A stretch of DNA of 64,000 bases from contig NC_067126.1 in assembly GCF_021347895.1 (NCBI RefSeq), positions 29,276,482 through 29,340,481 of the forward strand, in the 5' to 3' direction. This stretch comes from Acanthochromis polyacanthus. Its lineage: Eukaryota; Chordata; Actinopteri; Pomacentridae. The notes beneath the pieces were generated by a model, which did no database searches, was not told the origin of the DNA, and worked only from the letters and a program-made list of their open reading frames with translations. The translations under genes were made by a program, and so were the position numbers. Below are positions 13,540 through 25,264 of the stretch, one piece after another. Position 1 is the stretch's first letter, and every line of letters starts with the position of its first letter.

Positions 13540-13879
13540 CACTCAAAAAGTAATTAAAATAATGTTTAAAAAAATAATCATGGAAAGTGAATTAGCCTTT
13601 TTTTAAAATCAAAAAATAAACTAAAAAATTACTTTCTGTCAACATTAAGCAATTATGTTGGTCCACTGTAATGCACATGAGTTGAGTAAATACTATTTAT
13701 TTGCATTGATTCAACTTGTTTCCAAGGCTTGGGTCCGGCTTAATTGAACTGAGTTGGGACAACTAATTTTATAGAAAATGAATTTTGTCTCTCTCGAGTA
13801 AATTAAGCTGGTTGAACAGAATTTCTTGATGTTCAAAGAAAGCTATGAAAGTTCATTGAAAGAGCTCTTTTTTTGAGTG
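13540..13879. mobile_element. MITE-like element with CACTCAAAAA ends
   Basis: The stretch starts CACTCAAAAAG and ends CTTTTTTTGAGTG, giving short inverted ends on a 340-bp AT-rich body with repeated TTGAGT/AATTGA-type motifs and no coding capacity. Similar elements are common in fish genomes. Target duplications are not visible. Confidence 0.5.
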
Positions 13880-15719
13880 TGGTGCGAAACACAAGCGGCT
13901 TTATTCGACCCCCTGGGAGTGAGAACAGGTTGTAGATAAACTATTTGGAGACCACTGAAGGAACGAGCAATAAAAATTTGGAAGATATTGGATGTATTGG
14001 GCATTCTTCATGGCTTAACTTGTTCAGACACAATTATCAGACTGTGGTTTCTGACTGAGGAAAGACCGATAATGCATTTTTCCACCATTTGGAGCTTTCT
14101 AGTTAATGTGAAGATTCGCATTTAAAAACAATTAGATTTGGTGTTTCTGTCTTTCTGAAACAGGTTGATGCTCCATAACCGTTCTGGCTTTCTGACAGCC
14201 TGCCTGGCTTTATTTTTTTTTTAGCATTTTATACCACCGAAGTATTAGTACGTCTGTGTGTGTGTGTGTGCTTGTTTATTTTCTAGTATCAAATAATTGG
14301 CTGATTTCTTAGTTCCTCACATCTCACAGGCCTGCATTTAAACCAAACATACAATAAACATCTTAGGTTATTGAGCTGTTTCTTCATAATATTACTGTAT
14401 GCATCTACGCCATTTTTGACAGTCAGCACACTTTAAAAAATGATTTGCTCTGATAAGTGCTTTGAGTTACTGATTGATTGAACCTCATCCTTTGTAGTTA
14501 CATGCCTTTATTAAAATGTAATTAATTGTCAAGAGATCCCTATGGACCACTCATCTGTTAATTACTAACCGGAATATGAAAGACAATGTAAATCCTAATG
14601 TGCTAGACATTTTGAAAGGCCAAGTAATGAGGCCACCCAGTGAAGTCTGGGTTTTAATGAGGGTAAAGCACAATGTCTCCTGCACAGCTTCGAACAGCTG
14701 GAAGCAGATCACCTGTAGATTTTGACTCTCCTGTAGAGAGAACCACCGTGACTCCTGGCAAATTTATCCATCAAGGATGTACAGCGCTGCTAATTGGTGT
14801 GTGGGTGGGAGGGTGTGTACATGTCATGGATGTTGACATTAATTAAAATTGTTAGCTGGTTTCCAGGCAATCAGTGTTCTGTATTTAGCAAGCCTTGCAG
14901 CATCTTCACACCGTGGTTAAAATACAGGGAGAAGCTGAAGGTGTTACTGTAATTAACCTTCTCTCTGCTGTTACAGAGACACTTGATATTTGTGATAAGT
15001 CTGGAGATTACTCTGTAACTCTGCAACTGGAAGAGCAACAGAGTGCCTCTCCTTCTGTCGTTGCTTTCTAACCCAGATGCCTCAGCTTGGCTGCTTGGAA
15101 AATCGGTGGCACCTGTAATCAATATGTTTGCTAGCTGACAGCCAGCTTTTGATGGGCAGAGACAGGCCACCGATGAAAAGATAGCAGCCAATCTAAAGGC
15201 GCCGATCCAAGTCACCATCTGCTCATGGAGGGAAAAGACTGAATGGCAAATCAGACGCTCTCATCACCTTCACACTGTCCTCGGTCTTTTCCAGTCTGGA
15301 GGGGAAGATGTCTGAACCTGCGGCCTCGAAACTGTGAACAATCAATCCTGCAGTGGAAATAATTATCCCTGACTTTTATCTGTTTTACTCTATAATTATG
15401 AAACTGAAGGTGCTGGTAGAAACAGAAGGGGCTGAACTGATTATACTTGTTATTTTTTAACCTTTTTAAAGAAATTTTGGCTACTTTAACCACAGGCAAC
15501 AAACAGTTCCCTATTCACATAATCGGCACACATAGAGCAACAATACCACTCATGTTTCAAGACACCAAACTCTTCTCCCTCTTGTTTGATGTCCACCAGT
15601 CCCTGAGTGAAATAATCCTCTATTTTCAATATTTAAAGCTCCAGTCTTTGGTCTATCCGCCAGTTCGTTTTGTAGAGTATTTGGTGGAAAACTGATCTAA
15701 ACTAGAATTTCTGCTTGGG
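13880..15719. other. Non-coding; 14870-15300 may be regulatory
   Basis: The 14840-15300 part is non-repetitive and contains GACATTAATTAAAATTG, GTAATTAACC and CACCTGTAATCAATATG. This site density suggests possible enhancer activity. No exon is recognisable. Confidence 0.4.
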
Positions 15720-16290
15720 GGTTGTTTGCCAGTCAGTCCACATTTGACCTTTGATCTTTAAGATATAAAAATCTCTTGTTTTTATTGTTTCATACTGCTT
15801 GAAGTTGGAGTAAAATTTTGTCACAATTATGTATGAACTCTTGAGTAAATGCCAAAAACATGTTTTTTGAGGTCATAGTGACCTTTGACCTCTGACCACA
15901 AAAAAATCAATGGTTTAAAGTCAAAGTCCGATAAAATTTATTTATAAAAAAAACATTTAAAAACAACAAAAGTTGAAGTAATTACACCACAATTAAAGCA
16001 TAAATAGCAACAACTACAGCAATGTGACAATTGTGAATAAGAGAAAGTGGACATTTGTGCAGATGTAATAGATTACCCTCGAGGTATTCCTGATAGGTCG
16101 CAATTAAGAGAATAGGGCAGACATGAGGTCACACTGACTTTGACTTTTCATCTTTGACCACTAAATTGTAATCAGTTCATACTTGGCTCCAAATAATTGT
16201 TAGTTGAAAATCTGAAGAAATCCCTCCCAGGCAAAATACAATGTTCAAGAGAATGGGATGATAATGTCTCCAACCAGAGCATTCTCATGC
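15720..16290 (+). repeat. Teleost interspersed repeat with internal GGTCA-TGACC modules
   Basis: The module GAGGTCATAGTGACCTTTGACC (15869-15890) recurs in decayed form at about 16128-16160 (GAGGTCACACTGACTTTGAC) and at 15745-15765. Each is followed by TGTATGAACTC- or AATCAGTTCATAC-like sequence. The order matches a common teleost repeat by recall; three degenerate modules are present. Confidence 0.5.
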
Positions 16291-17129
16291 TAGCTAGAGC
16301 TGAGGACTACTACTTCATCAGTGTAGATTTAAATGTATTTAATCTGAAATCCGTGCCTTCCTACAGAACGTTCCCATCCTTACTGATAAAGCACATATGT
16401 CATGGAGCTCTCAGTAAATTAGCCTCAGTGTTGGTTCCATGTTCGCAGTCATGTTTCCTCTGCTCTGCTGGCAGTCGTCCTGCAATTCAAGCCTTTCAAA
16501 ATTGTCCCTGAAGCTTTTAGTCTGCTTCATACGGCCAGTTAGCCCCACCTGAGGCAGAAGCGACACCGGGCTTTGTGTGAGGTGTTGATAAAAGAGACAG
16601 CCACTCAAACTGCAGAGGGACACAGCGTGATTCAAAAAAGTACAATAATGTGGCTGTTCGCTTCTTTATTACCTCTGGGCGCAGGGACGGCTTCGTGTTG
16701 AAGGCTGCTGAGATGATATTACATTGATGATACCGCATTATTATTGAAACATTCCAGCTTGTCAGATACACAAGAGATTTTCATCAAAATTACAACTACA
16801 AATCACTCTCTCTGCCTGTTAATGTTCTGTGAATCAGCCTCAGAAAGATTTCTGCTGTATGTTTTAGTATTTAAACACCCTTGGATGTTTGTGCCCATAC
16901 GCTTTCCATTTCTCAGAATTGACTCTTAACTCTGAATGTTGCGCTCAGCACAAAAAACAGTAACAACAGCTTTAACACCATGTCACAATGCTTTAAATAT
17001 TTACCAGTTTTAAATCCCTTGCAGTATATACATGTTTTATGTCACTGCCTAGGAAAAAGTGATATGCCCACAGTTACTGAATAATCCAATAATACGAACA
17101 CTCACTGCATGATTTGATAGTTATTTTTA

Positions 17130-17570
17130 ACATGGGGGAAGAGCTAGCAGGAGCGCCAAGACTGGAAATTGCAAAACTCGCAGTTCCTTGAATGACCACT
17201 TGGGGCTGGCTCCAAAAGCAAATTAATTCCCCATAAACCCCCATGCTGAAATATTCAACTTTACAGCAGAAATAAATATGTTTACAACCTGGTACTAAAA
17301 TATTTTTGGTCTCTATAGCTAATTCCCGCCTTCATAAAAACTCTTCTGTGGTGAATTTTTATATAAGCCACCTGTTAATATCATATGAAGAATTAAAGTT
17401 ATGCATAATTGATGGCATGGCTGCTTTAAGTAAATGATGGGCCCAGAGACTCTCCACAGCTCGCCTCGGCTCCACTCATGCTCCACTATTTTGCTCAATT
17501 TTGGATTGGTTTGCCTATCTTTGTATGTAGTCAGTGTACAGGACACCATAACGGTGACTTTCTAATTCTA
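17130..17570 (-). mobile_element. MITE-like repeat, copy A
   Basis: Read on the minus strand, the stretch near 17150-17290 carries TTTACAGC-linked AAATAAATATGTTTACAACC and a ggggttTATGGGGAATT-type segment also seen at 19.9 kb and 55.4 kb. The rest (17300-17560) matches other fish copies by recall, including TTATGCATAATTGATGGCATG. There is no coding capacity. Confidence 0.5.
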
Positions 17571-18068
17571 CATTGCCATTTTATCCCGTCATCTTTGTTC
17601 TCACCATACTATAATTGCCTTTATTAATCTGTGGATTATTTCAATTTAAGACCCTAAATTGAGTTGATTCAAGCTGGGTTATCGTGTTTTTCAATATAAG
17701 ACTACAAACAGGCCCATTTAAAGCTATAAGACTGCTTGGAATTTTCCTTACAAAGTACTTGATGGACAAACACAGAACATGGAGCAAAAATAAAAGAGTA
17801 AAAAGGCTTTCATAGACAGCTGAAGTTAGTTAAAGTCAGAAAAAAACTCATTTTAGAAAAAATGGGTACCGTAAACATGAAATATTTACACTCCTGAATT
17901 ATACAGCAAAGGGAGTGGAATCTATAAATATAGAACAAGTTTGTGATCTTGTGAAGAATGGCTACTTTATATTCCAAGTGCAGGATTAACATATAGTCCT
18001 AGTCTATTTTAACATAATATAACTGTTCAGTGATTGATTTGTTACTGACCAGCTACATATTTTATGTA

Positions 18069-19658
18069 CACACGTGGACAAAATTGTTGGTACCCCTCAG
18101 TTAAAGAAGGAAAAACCCACAATTCTCACTGAAATCACTTTGAAACTCACAAAAGTAACAATAAATAAAAATTTATTGAAAATTAAATAATCAAAAACAG
18201 CCATTACTTTTGAATTGTTGATTAACATAATTATTTAAAAAAACAAACTAATGAAACAGGCCTGGACAAAAATGATGGTACCTCTATAAAAGATTGAAAA
18301 CTATTTGACCAGAGTGACATGATTAACTCAGGTGTGTCATTTAATTGACATCACAGGTGTTTCCAAACTCATAATCAGTCAGTCTGCCTATTTAAAGGGA
18401 GACAAGTAGTCACCCTGCTGTTTGGTGAAAAGGTGTGTACCACACTGAACATGGACAACAGAAAGCGAAGGAGAGAATTGTCCCAGGACATCCGAAAAAA
18501 AATGATAGACAAACATCTTAAAGGTAAAGGCTATAAGACCATCTCTAAACAGCTTGAAGTTCCTGTGACAACAGTGGCTGATATTATTCAGAAGTTCAAG
18601 ACCCACGGGACAATTGCCAACCTCCCTGGACGTGGCCGCAAGAGGAAAATTGATGACAAATTGAAGAGACGGATCGTTGGAATTGTATCCAAAGAGCCCA
18701 GAGCAACCTCCAAAGAAATTAAAGGTGAACTCCAAGGCCAAGGTACATCAGTGTCAGATCGCACCATTCGTCGTTGTTTGAGCCAAAGTGGACTTCATGG
18801 GAGACGACCAAGGAGGACACCACTGCTGAAAAAAACTCATAAAAAAGCCAGACTGGAATTTGCAAAAATGCATGTTGACAAGCCACAAAGCTTCTGGGAG
18901 AATGTCCTTTGGACAGATGAGACCAAACTGGAGCTTTTTGGTAAGGCACATCAACTCTATGTTCAGAGACTCAAAAACCAAGCATACGAAGAAAAGAACA
19001 CTGTCCCTACGGTGAAACATGGAGGTGTCTTGAAAGTGTGCAAGGTACGATGAAATCTGAAGACTATCAAGGCATTCTGGAGAGAAATGTGCTGCCTAAT
19101 GTCAGAAAGCTTGGTCTCAGTCGCAGGTCATGGGTCTTCCAACAGGACAACGATCCAAAACACACAGCCAAAAACACCCAAGAATGGCTGAGAGAAAAGC
19201 GTTGGACTATTCTAAAGTGGCCTTCTATGAGCCCAGATCTGAATCCCATTGAACATATGTGGAAGGAGCTGAAACATGCCATTTGGAGAAGACACCCATC
19301 AAACCTGAGACAACTGGAGCTGTTTGCTCATGAGGAGTGGGCCAAAATACCTGTTGACAGCTGCAGAACGCTCATTGACAAATACAGAAATCATTTAATT
19401 GCAGTGATTGCCTCAAAAGTTTGTGCAACAAAATATTAAGTTATGGGTACCATCATTTTTGTCCAGCCCTATTTCATTAGTTTGTTTTTTTAAATAATTA
19501 TGTTAATCAACAATTCAAAAGTGATGGCTGATTTTGATTATTTAATTTTCAATAAATTTTTATTTATTGTTACTTTTGTGAGTTTCAAGTGATTTCAGTG
19601 AGAATTGTGGGTTTTTCCTTCTTTAACTGAGGGGTACCAACAATTTTGTCCACGTGTG
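18069..19658 (+). mobile_element. Tc1/mariner-type transposon, near full length (1590 bp)
   Basis: The element is flanked by TA dinucleotides (18067-18068 and 19659-19660), the target duplication of the Tc1/mariner superfamily. Its terminal inverted repeats are about 214 bp (18069-18282 and 19446-19658) and differ by only about five positions when compared by eye. Each repeat holds an outer and an inner copy of a 20-base direct repeat (18075-18094 and 18263-18282 on the left; 19446-19465 and 19633-19652 on the right), the IR/DR layout typical of fish Tc1 elements. The near-identity of the ends indicates a recent insertion. The transposase inside is broken, so the copy could only move if supplied with enzyme in trans. 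Confidence 0.93.
18451..19439 (+). pseudogene. Broken Tc1-like transposase
   Basis: Two open segments in different frames make up the gene. The first, from the ATG at 18451, runs to 19053. It holds an N-terminal paired-like helix-turn-helix region, a basic GRGRKR motif and the first catalytic Asp in WTDETK. The second (about 19035-19439) holds the second Asp in QQDNDPKHT and the catalytic Glu in NPIEHMW, with exactly 34 residues between them (DD34E). Between the first and second Asp the Gly-rich block that follows KHGG is missing. Compared with other Tc1 transposases I estimate 15-20 residues lost, with a frameshift. The usual length is about 340 residues. All three catalytic positions remain, so the deletion is the main lesion. 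Confidence 0.9.
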
Positions 19659-19889
19659 TATGCCTATTCTTTAACTGAAAATGGACAGTTCAGCATTTTA
19701 ATAACACTTATTCCCTCAAATGTATATTTGACAATAAAAACTTTGCTTAAAATTATATAACCTTAGCAGCTGAGTAAGCTGTGGTCAGTATCTGCGACAC
19801 TAAACATCTACAGTAAAACCTACATCCGTCTCCCCTAAAACATATAGTTTCAGAATCGGCTCAGTCGGAGGTGTATGTGCAGCACAAGC

Positions 19890-20160
19890 AGCAACCTTCA
19901 AGGCTGAAAAATGAAGCCAACATGAAGTGTCAAAAACTGCAGTTTCTCAAATGACTACTTGAGGCTGGCTATAAAAAGGGAGTCAATTCCCACAGACCCC
20001 CATGTTAAAATGTCTAACTTTACAGCAGGAATAAACATGTTTACAGCCTAGTGGGGAGAAACAAGACAACAGTAGAGGGAGAGGTGGATTTTTATGCAAT
20101 CCACAGATTTTAATTGCATTAAGACTTACAGTTATGCATAATTAATCACTTTGCCGATTT
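19890..20160 (-). mobile_element. MITE-like repeat, copy B
   Basis: It shares with copies A and C the order: a CTGCAGTTTCTCAAATGACT-like segment, GAGGCTGGCT, CCACAGACCCCCATG, CTTTACAGCAGGAATAAAC and TTATGCATAATTAATC. Copies A and B flank the 18 kb Tc1 element in the same orientation, but their sequences differ too much to be duplicates made by that insertion. Confidence 0.55.
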
Positions 20161-22112
20161 ACAGTACAAACTACAATATGATATAGAATATTTCTTGCTT
20201 ATAGAATTTCACAGATCCAAGACAAAACTAACAGAAGAGTGGGGTTGAAAGGTGCAATTACAAATGTATCTGCTCCTTTAGGACCACAAATATTGGCATT
20301 ATCTTATCAGTACACAGCCCAATTAGACTGCTGGTATGTCAGAGTCATGGCCGGGGCCATAGATTCTAACTTGCAGAAACATCAGTCAGATAAAGAATCA
20401 ACAAATCAGCAACTAAGCAACCTCTCTGCCACTGCACTCTATTACTAGGTGGAACGTTAACAAGCAGATGGAAAACCCCCTTCAGATCACCTAATGATGA
20501 AACTCTTACATTTACTAGCACGGAAAGATTCACTAATGCAAATGCCAGTTTTATTGCTGCGTAAAACTCTTACATTTTCTCAAACAAAGGAAATAAAACT
20601 GAACAGAATTCATTCAAAAAAAATTCTTTCAGCTGCACTCAGACAGTAATTACTAGCTCTAAAATTAAAGGATAGACATTGTCACATTGTCACTGCAACC
20701 AGCTACTACTGTTGGACCTACTCTGCCCTTCTTCTGGGTATTTCTTACCATGTCTTTGTGTCTTGCATACATATTCACCACCCAAGGCTGCTACGTTCAT
20801 TAGGGTTCCTGAGAAAAGCTGTCAAATGCATGCATTTAGTAACAGCCCGACCTCTGTGACTAATCTCAATTTAGAAAGGCATCATGTGAAAATAGGAGGC
20901 AGTGATCTTGCGCTGCCTCTAACAGCCGTTACTCTCGCGGCAGAAGAAAATTCACTCTGGAAAATGACTCTCCCTCCCACCCGAGATCAGATATGTTGAT
21001 TTTTCTGAGAGAAATAAACACTCTGGCAGCTCACTCTCCCTCCCACGCAGCCAAATTAGCTGTCACCAAGGACATTAAGCTGTCATCTTCAGGGGTTCCT
21101 CTCAAACATGGTTGCAGCATATATACATATATACTCGAGAACGTCACTGCTGTATAGATGCCAGTTTTGGAAATGGATGTATAAGGGATAGTAAGGTTTC
21201 TCTCTGCTCAAACAACTGACTGGATGGAAGGATAAATGCGTAAAAAAGATGTCGTGTTGTTTACAACCCTGCTGTCCCTAGCTGAGTGTGCAACCAACGG
21301 CACAAAAACAACACCTACCCTTATAGTCCATGTAATACAACACCAGCACAGTGGCACTGCTTGAAGATAATTTGCTCCCTGCATGCAAAGATGGAATGCA
21401 CCTCATTTTGCATACTAATGGCCCACATAACACTTTCAAAATGATAGAATAGGTCTGTTTTGGAGATGACAACAGGAAGTTATATTTAGTTTCAGCTTAT
21501 AGATACCTCTCTTCCATCACAGTGCTGATAATTATGTTGATGTATTAATGCACAACAGTAAACAAAGCTAATTTCCTCTCAGCTCTCTCCGGTGTGGGAA
21601 AAAGATGCTTTTCTGGCTACAGAACCGACGGTGGATGTTTATGTTTTACCGCAAAGCTTTTTGCTCGCCAACAGCTGAAAAAATGCTGCTATTTTATTCC
21701 TCATCATCTGAATCACAGTGGCACGGAGATGTTTACTGTTGTCTCAGGACTGAAGGTAAAACAGATGGCTCTCCGCAGTCGCTCGGTCCTCATCTGTTGT
21801 AACTTTGGCCTGTCAAGCAAATGTTCGTAGTGCATGCGCAGCGATCCCAGACAGTCATCACACTCAGTTTGAGCAGCTTGGCTTAAAGTTTACAGATTTC
21901 TGAGAGGGAGCACTAACACTGTTTTCAGCTTTAAAGCATTGTGGAAGGATGACTGTACGACAGTGTGAAAGCTGTTCTTTCCGCAGCTCCTGCATGGTTT
22001 TGTGTTTTGAGGGCAGTGCATGAGTGGCACTGTTACTGATTGAGACAACAGCACTCGTTTAATCACACCACACTGTGTCATATTAACACTTCTTAATCAA
22101 AGTAAGAGCTCA
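20161..22112. other. Non-coding, no gene seen
   Basis: The open frames in this stretch, such as the one at 20679-20999, show no known domain. A small (TA)-rich patch lies near 21118-21133. Confidence 0.5.
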
Positions 22113-22265
22113 TTTGGGTGCATTGATAGCTCACTTGGTTGAGTGTGTGCCCCATAAGTCATTCTAGTTCCTGGCCATGTGCTGCATGTCATCCTCTGTC
22201 TCATCGGCAAATTTCCTGTCTATCTTAAACTATGACTGTGGGGCCAAATAAATAGTGTTCCATGA
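22113..22265 (+). mobile_element. Degraded tRNA-derived SINE
   Basis: The stretch contains GATAGCTCACTTGGTTGAG followed by GTGCCCCATAAG and, further on, GTGCTGCATGTCATCCTCTG and TTTCCTGTCTATCTT. In this order they match my memory of a common percomorph tRNA-derived SINE. The B box has decayed, so the copy is old. Confidence 0.55.
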
Positions 22266-22289
22266 AGAAATAGTTGATTGATTTCTAAA

Positions 22290-23040
22290 TATGGCATAAT
22301 CTTCATCACAGACAGGGAGGTTAAAGGGATCACAACCATGTTTGGTCAGTCGGTCCACCACTTTAATCCACGCTTAAATATCTCAACAACTACTTGGAGA
22401 ATTGCTGTTAAATTTTGGTTACACATTCCTGCATACAATAGGAAGAATGTTGGTGATAATCAATTTTCTTCACATGATACCAGTAGCTTGATATTTTGTG
22501 TTTTTAGTGAAATGTCTCTTGAACCTTTGGATGAATATCAATAGAAATTTGAGAGCAAATCTGTGTCCCTTTCTGGATGAAAAGCAAATAGTTAAGACGT
22601 CATTAAGCTTAAAACTGTGATTTGGCCAATGTTTCGCTTTGTGATCCAATATGGACACAGATTAAGCCTGAGCGTGGTGTTTACGGCTAATTAAGAAATG
22701 ACTCATGCATTAAAAAGAGATGGTGAACATGGCAAACATTGTAGCTGTTGAACATCAGCATGCTAAAGCAATCTTTTCTCATCATCGGATCAATAACACT
22801 CTCTCGTCTGTCGTGCCAGCTCCTTGTTAGCTAATCTGAGCATAAAGACTTGTTTTCACCAGTTTAGTTTCAGCCTTTATGTGAAGCTTTATATTTAATT
22901 GAGAGGCATGAGAGTGGTATTAATCCTACTCAGTTTGCCAAAATGTCAAATCATTTCTTTTCCCATTTTCTGTGTGAACATGTCGGTATGCTGATGTTAG
23001 CATTCAGCTTAAAGCACAGCTAAGCATGGTTGACTTTTAT
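22290..23040 (+). repeat. Old teleost interspersed repeat with interior insertion
   Basis: The first part (about 22340-22560) contains modules such as ATCTCAACAACTACTTGGAG. The last part (about 22710-22775 and 22975-23040) contains AACATCAGCATGCTAAAGC and GCTGATGTTAGCATTCAGC. These are diagnostic of a high-copy teleost repeat as I remember it. The 22775-22975 stretch interrupts the order and carries a separate GCTAATCTGAGCATAAAGAC motif. Confidence 0.5.
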
Positions 23041-24810
23041 CCTGAATTGGAGTTTTAAAGTTCGTTCTTGACCTCGGAAACAGCTGCTGATGAAATAATC
23101 TCAGCAGATGGCGTCTGCCCAGTTGTCCTAGAAATGTTGATGTTAGATTTTCTAATTTTCTCCATTTTTTTCAATCCAACTCTGACTCCTCAGTGTTTCT
23201 AGAAAGTGAAAACCACCTATTTGAACCAATAATATATCAGCCTAATATGTTTTTATAAAAACCTCTGATGCAGGGATCTCAAACATATGAAATTTTATAA
23301 TGCTGCATATCATGACTCACACTGGCTTCCCGTTTCATCTCTGAAGCTATTCATTTCCTGGGAATAATATACAATATCCATGACCTCCCTTCTCCTGTGA
23401 CTATATTGTGTGAAGCTCCTGGTCGTTCATCTTGAGAGCAGGTGGGAGAAGGTCGAATCAGTTGTGCTGGCGGCTAGGCTTGTGTCAGGCTGAAGACACT
23501 GATCTGATAATGTCCTCATTAGCCGGCCTCAGCCCAATGGTAACCGCAGCCAGGAGCAGGAGGTCTGCTTTGCTGGTGACAGCTGTCGCCTGGGGGCCGT
23601 CATGGGCCAGATGAGCCATGGATGGCAGCTCACACATCTCTGGGCTTCATCAGTCCCAAGTTATCTGTGCGGGTGAGACAGGCACAAAGTTAAGGGTGCA
23701 CTGGTCTTTGAAGATGACTTTGATATTTCTTCCAATCAATGCCAATTTATATACAGCCGACAATATGTTGTAAGGCGTGGAACAGCTACTGCATTCTGAT
23801 GCCCTGTTGTAAGATGCAATCTTCTTTTCAAATCCTCCTTTTATTTACTTGAAAATGGCCGCTTTTTTCTCCCTTTCTCTTTCCTATGAGGCGTCACATG
23901 GATTCCAACAGGAAATCACATCGGCACATCTGGTGCTTCAGCTTCAAGTACAGACTGTATAATATCCGAATAGAAAAGCTGCACTGTGGCAATAATCCTG
24001 CTCCTGTATGCTGCAGCTGCATGTGTACTGTCTGGTTAAGGCTGCTTTGTTCTTTCGGTGACAGAGATCAGTTTATAGCCTCAGTGTGAAGCTGTGGAGG
24101 AAGAAAGTTCACTCCTACCTCTCTGACTGATGGGTCTCTGAATTTATTTCTGCTATCAGCAAAGTCAGCATGAAGAGGTGCCCCCTGAGTGTGTATACAA
24201 ACATGTTTGAATGCTGCCGGATAGCGCTGCCACTCTGCAGCGGAGGAGAAAAACAAAAAAGCAGATAGAAGAACTTTTTTTTCCAAAAAGAAATAAACAA
24301 ACTACATAGAGCAGAAATATTTTATCAAACTCCTTCATCTACTCATAAAAGACTGTAATAGTCAGTCAAAACAAATTTATTCTTTAGCGGTTTTCATAAC
24401 CAGTTGTCATTTTAATTACTAGTCAAAGACAAATCCCAACACTCTCTGTTTCAGTCTTATTAAGGCTCTGAGTTTTGGATGATTGGTTGGACAAAATGAG
24501 ACATTTGAAGATCTTATCTTGGGTTCAGGGAATTTTTCTTTTTTTTGTAATCTCTTACCATAAAAATCATCCGACTGATTATTTGCAGCCTACAAGGACT
24601 TGGACAAAAATGAACAGCAATACTATGAAAAAAAGTAATACTATGATTGATTAATTCTATACGATTTTTTGTATTTTCCACAGATTTTCTTAAAAATAGT
24701 AACAATTACATAAGCGCCTTCAGAAAAAATACACGGGCGATTCATGCTTTTATGTTTAAAATGCTAAAAAAAAAGAAGAAGAGTGTGCAGTGATGTGATC
24801 TTGTCACATA
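23041..24810. other. Non-coding; 23420-23680 may be regulatory
   Basis: The 23420-23680 part is GC-richer and non-repetitive, with TCATTAGCCGGCC, CAGCCCAATGGTAACC and GTCGCCTGGGGGCC. No exon structure is evident. The rest shows nothing recognisable. Confidence 0.4.
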
Positions 24811-25264
24811 CACCATATCAGCCACAACATTAAAACCACAGACAGGTGAAATTATTAGAATGGATCTTCTTGATATTATGTATAGTTCTGCTACCAAACT
24901 TTGGTCCCTGGACTTCATTTGGATGGTGATGGACTCCTACCACCCACTTTAACATTGTTGCAGACCAAGTTATTGTAAAAACTCCTCAGGTGCAGTTTGA
25001 AGAGCTCAAAAGAAAGAGTCCAAGGTATTGACCTCCAAACTCCCCAGATCACAACTGAGGTTTCATGAAATTCACCAGAAGAAGGCCTCACCTCAAAACC
25101 CACACGACCAAAAGGATCCACTGCCAACTTCCTGGTGTTGAACACCACAGGACAACCCAGAGGTCCTGTGTCCGTGGACACATGAATCAGAGCAGTTTCC
25201 CTGGCATGAGAGGCAGCTATATAGTGTTATGCAGGTGTTTTTACTGTTGTGGCTGTTCAGTGTA
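24811..25264 (+). mobile_element. Internally deleted Tc1-like element, copy 1
   Basis: The ends are inverted repeats: CAGCCACAACATTAAAACCAC on the left matches, in reverse, ACTGTTGTGGCTG on the right. The interior keeps fragments of the C-terminal half of a Tc1-like transposase gene, including a remnant of the segment coding for the catalytic Asp-to-Glu region, but most of the gene is gone. The same family occurs at 49.5 kb. Confidence 0.6.

Noticed and set aside
14871..15218. 115-codon minus-strand frame
   Set aside because: No start context, domain or splice signals fit; the block looks more like regulatory DNA.
17130..20160. MITE-like copies on both sides of the Tc1 element as a possible composite transposon
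   Set aside because: The Tc1 element has its own complete ends and TA duplication, and the flanking copies are unrelated in age and end points.
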